6,040 bases of DNA, taken from assembly GCA_031255985.1 (NCBI GenBank), contig JAIRRL010000096.1, positions 1 to 6,040 of the forward strand, written 5' to 3'. Under the pieces are notes generated by a model. The model had not been told where the DNA came from. It saw nothing but the letters and a program-made list of their open reading frames with translations, and made no database searches. Numbering within the stretch: position 1 is the stretch's first letter; each line of letters starts with the position of its first letter. The position numbers were made by a program, and so were the translations under genes. Shown here one piece after another: positions 5,942 through 6,040 of this stretch. This DNA is from Gracilibacteraceae bacterium (GTDB lineage: Bacteria > Bacillota > Desulfitobacteriia > Desulfitobacteriales > Syntrophobotulaceae).

Positions 5942-6040
5942 ATGGGACGGCTCAATTCTGTCGGCGCGGGCGATTTCATTTACCGTGCCGGCGAAACGGA
6001 GCTAGGGGCCGGCTAATTTCAAGGAAACGGCATAGCTTAA
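5942..6040 (-). pseudogene. Interrupted upstream part of the histidine kinase (TM end plus HAMP start, with in-frame TAG)
   Basis: On the minus strand the kinase frame continues without a gap to the window edge except for one TAG at 6002-6004. Before the TAG it reads LSYAVSLKLAGP, after it LRFAGTVNEIARADRIEPSH. This fits the end of a transmembrane segment followed by a HAMP first helix, where a conserved Pro is usually followed by a hydrophobic residue; the TAG stands at that residue. The second HAMP-like helix would be REYDDLREAVVSLTQAR in the downstream part. There is no canonical start codon between the TAG and 5941. Codon use on both sides looks coding. A nonsense mutation or a sequencing/assembly error is most likely. 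The N-terminal sensor region lies outside the window. Confidence 0.5.

Noticed and set aside
6002..6004. TAG read as pyrrolysine in the kinase.
   Set aside because: Known pyrrolysine proteins are mainly methylamine methyltransferases, and no supporting element is visible; nonsense mutation or sequence error is simpler.

Overview
The window reads as chromosome of a motile member of the Bacillota. The gene order flgL - DUF6470 (YviE-like) - fliW - csrA is the classical late-flagellar block of that phylum. The genes also have strong AGGAGG-type ribosome binding sites. Base composition is moderate to fairly GC-rich, and the class (Clostridia or Negativicutes, for example) cannot be fixed from the sequence alone.

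Region 1 (28-2375, plus strand) is a tight flagellar operon whose promoter lies upstream of the window. flgL encodes the hook-filament junction protein. It is followed by a DUF6470 protein, then fliW and csrA. The last three genes are joined by overlapping stop/start codons (GTGA, then TAATG), so their translation is probably coupled. FliW and CsrA form the known partner-switch that ties flagellin synthesis to filament assembly: free flagellin binds FliW, which releases CsrA to repress flagellin mRNA.

Region 2 (2448-3437, plus strand) is a metallo-beta-lactamase-fold hydrolase with a C-terminal winged-helix-like domain. It lies 72 bases after csrA, and a weak promoter and a GGA-rich leader occupy that gap. 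Its stop is only six bases from the stop of the convergent gene.

Region 3 (3444-4528, minus strand) is an alpha/beta hydrolase of the hormone-sensitive-lipase family. It has its own well-formed sigma-A-like promoter (TTGACG, 17 bases, TAAAAT) and a strong Shine-Dalgarno sequence. Two direct copies of a 10-bp word overlap and precede the -35 box and look like a regulator site. AT-rich DNA then separates it from region 4.

Region 4 (4619-6040, minus strand) is a two-component pair: a histidine kinase followed by a stand-alone receiver protein. The kinase's catalytic half is complete. Its frame continues upstream through an in-frame TAG into sequence that looks like the end of a membrane segment and the start of a HAMP helix. 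The kinase therefore seems to be broken by one nonsense codon, or to be made only as a soluble C-terminal part. No RNA gene, CRISPR array or insertion sequence was seen.
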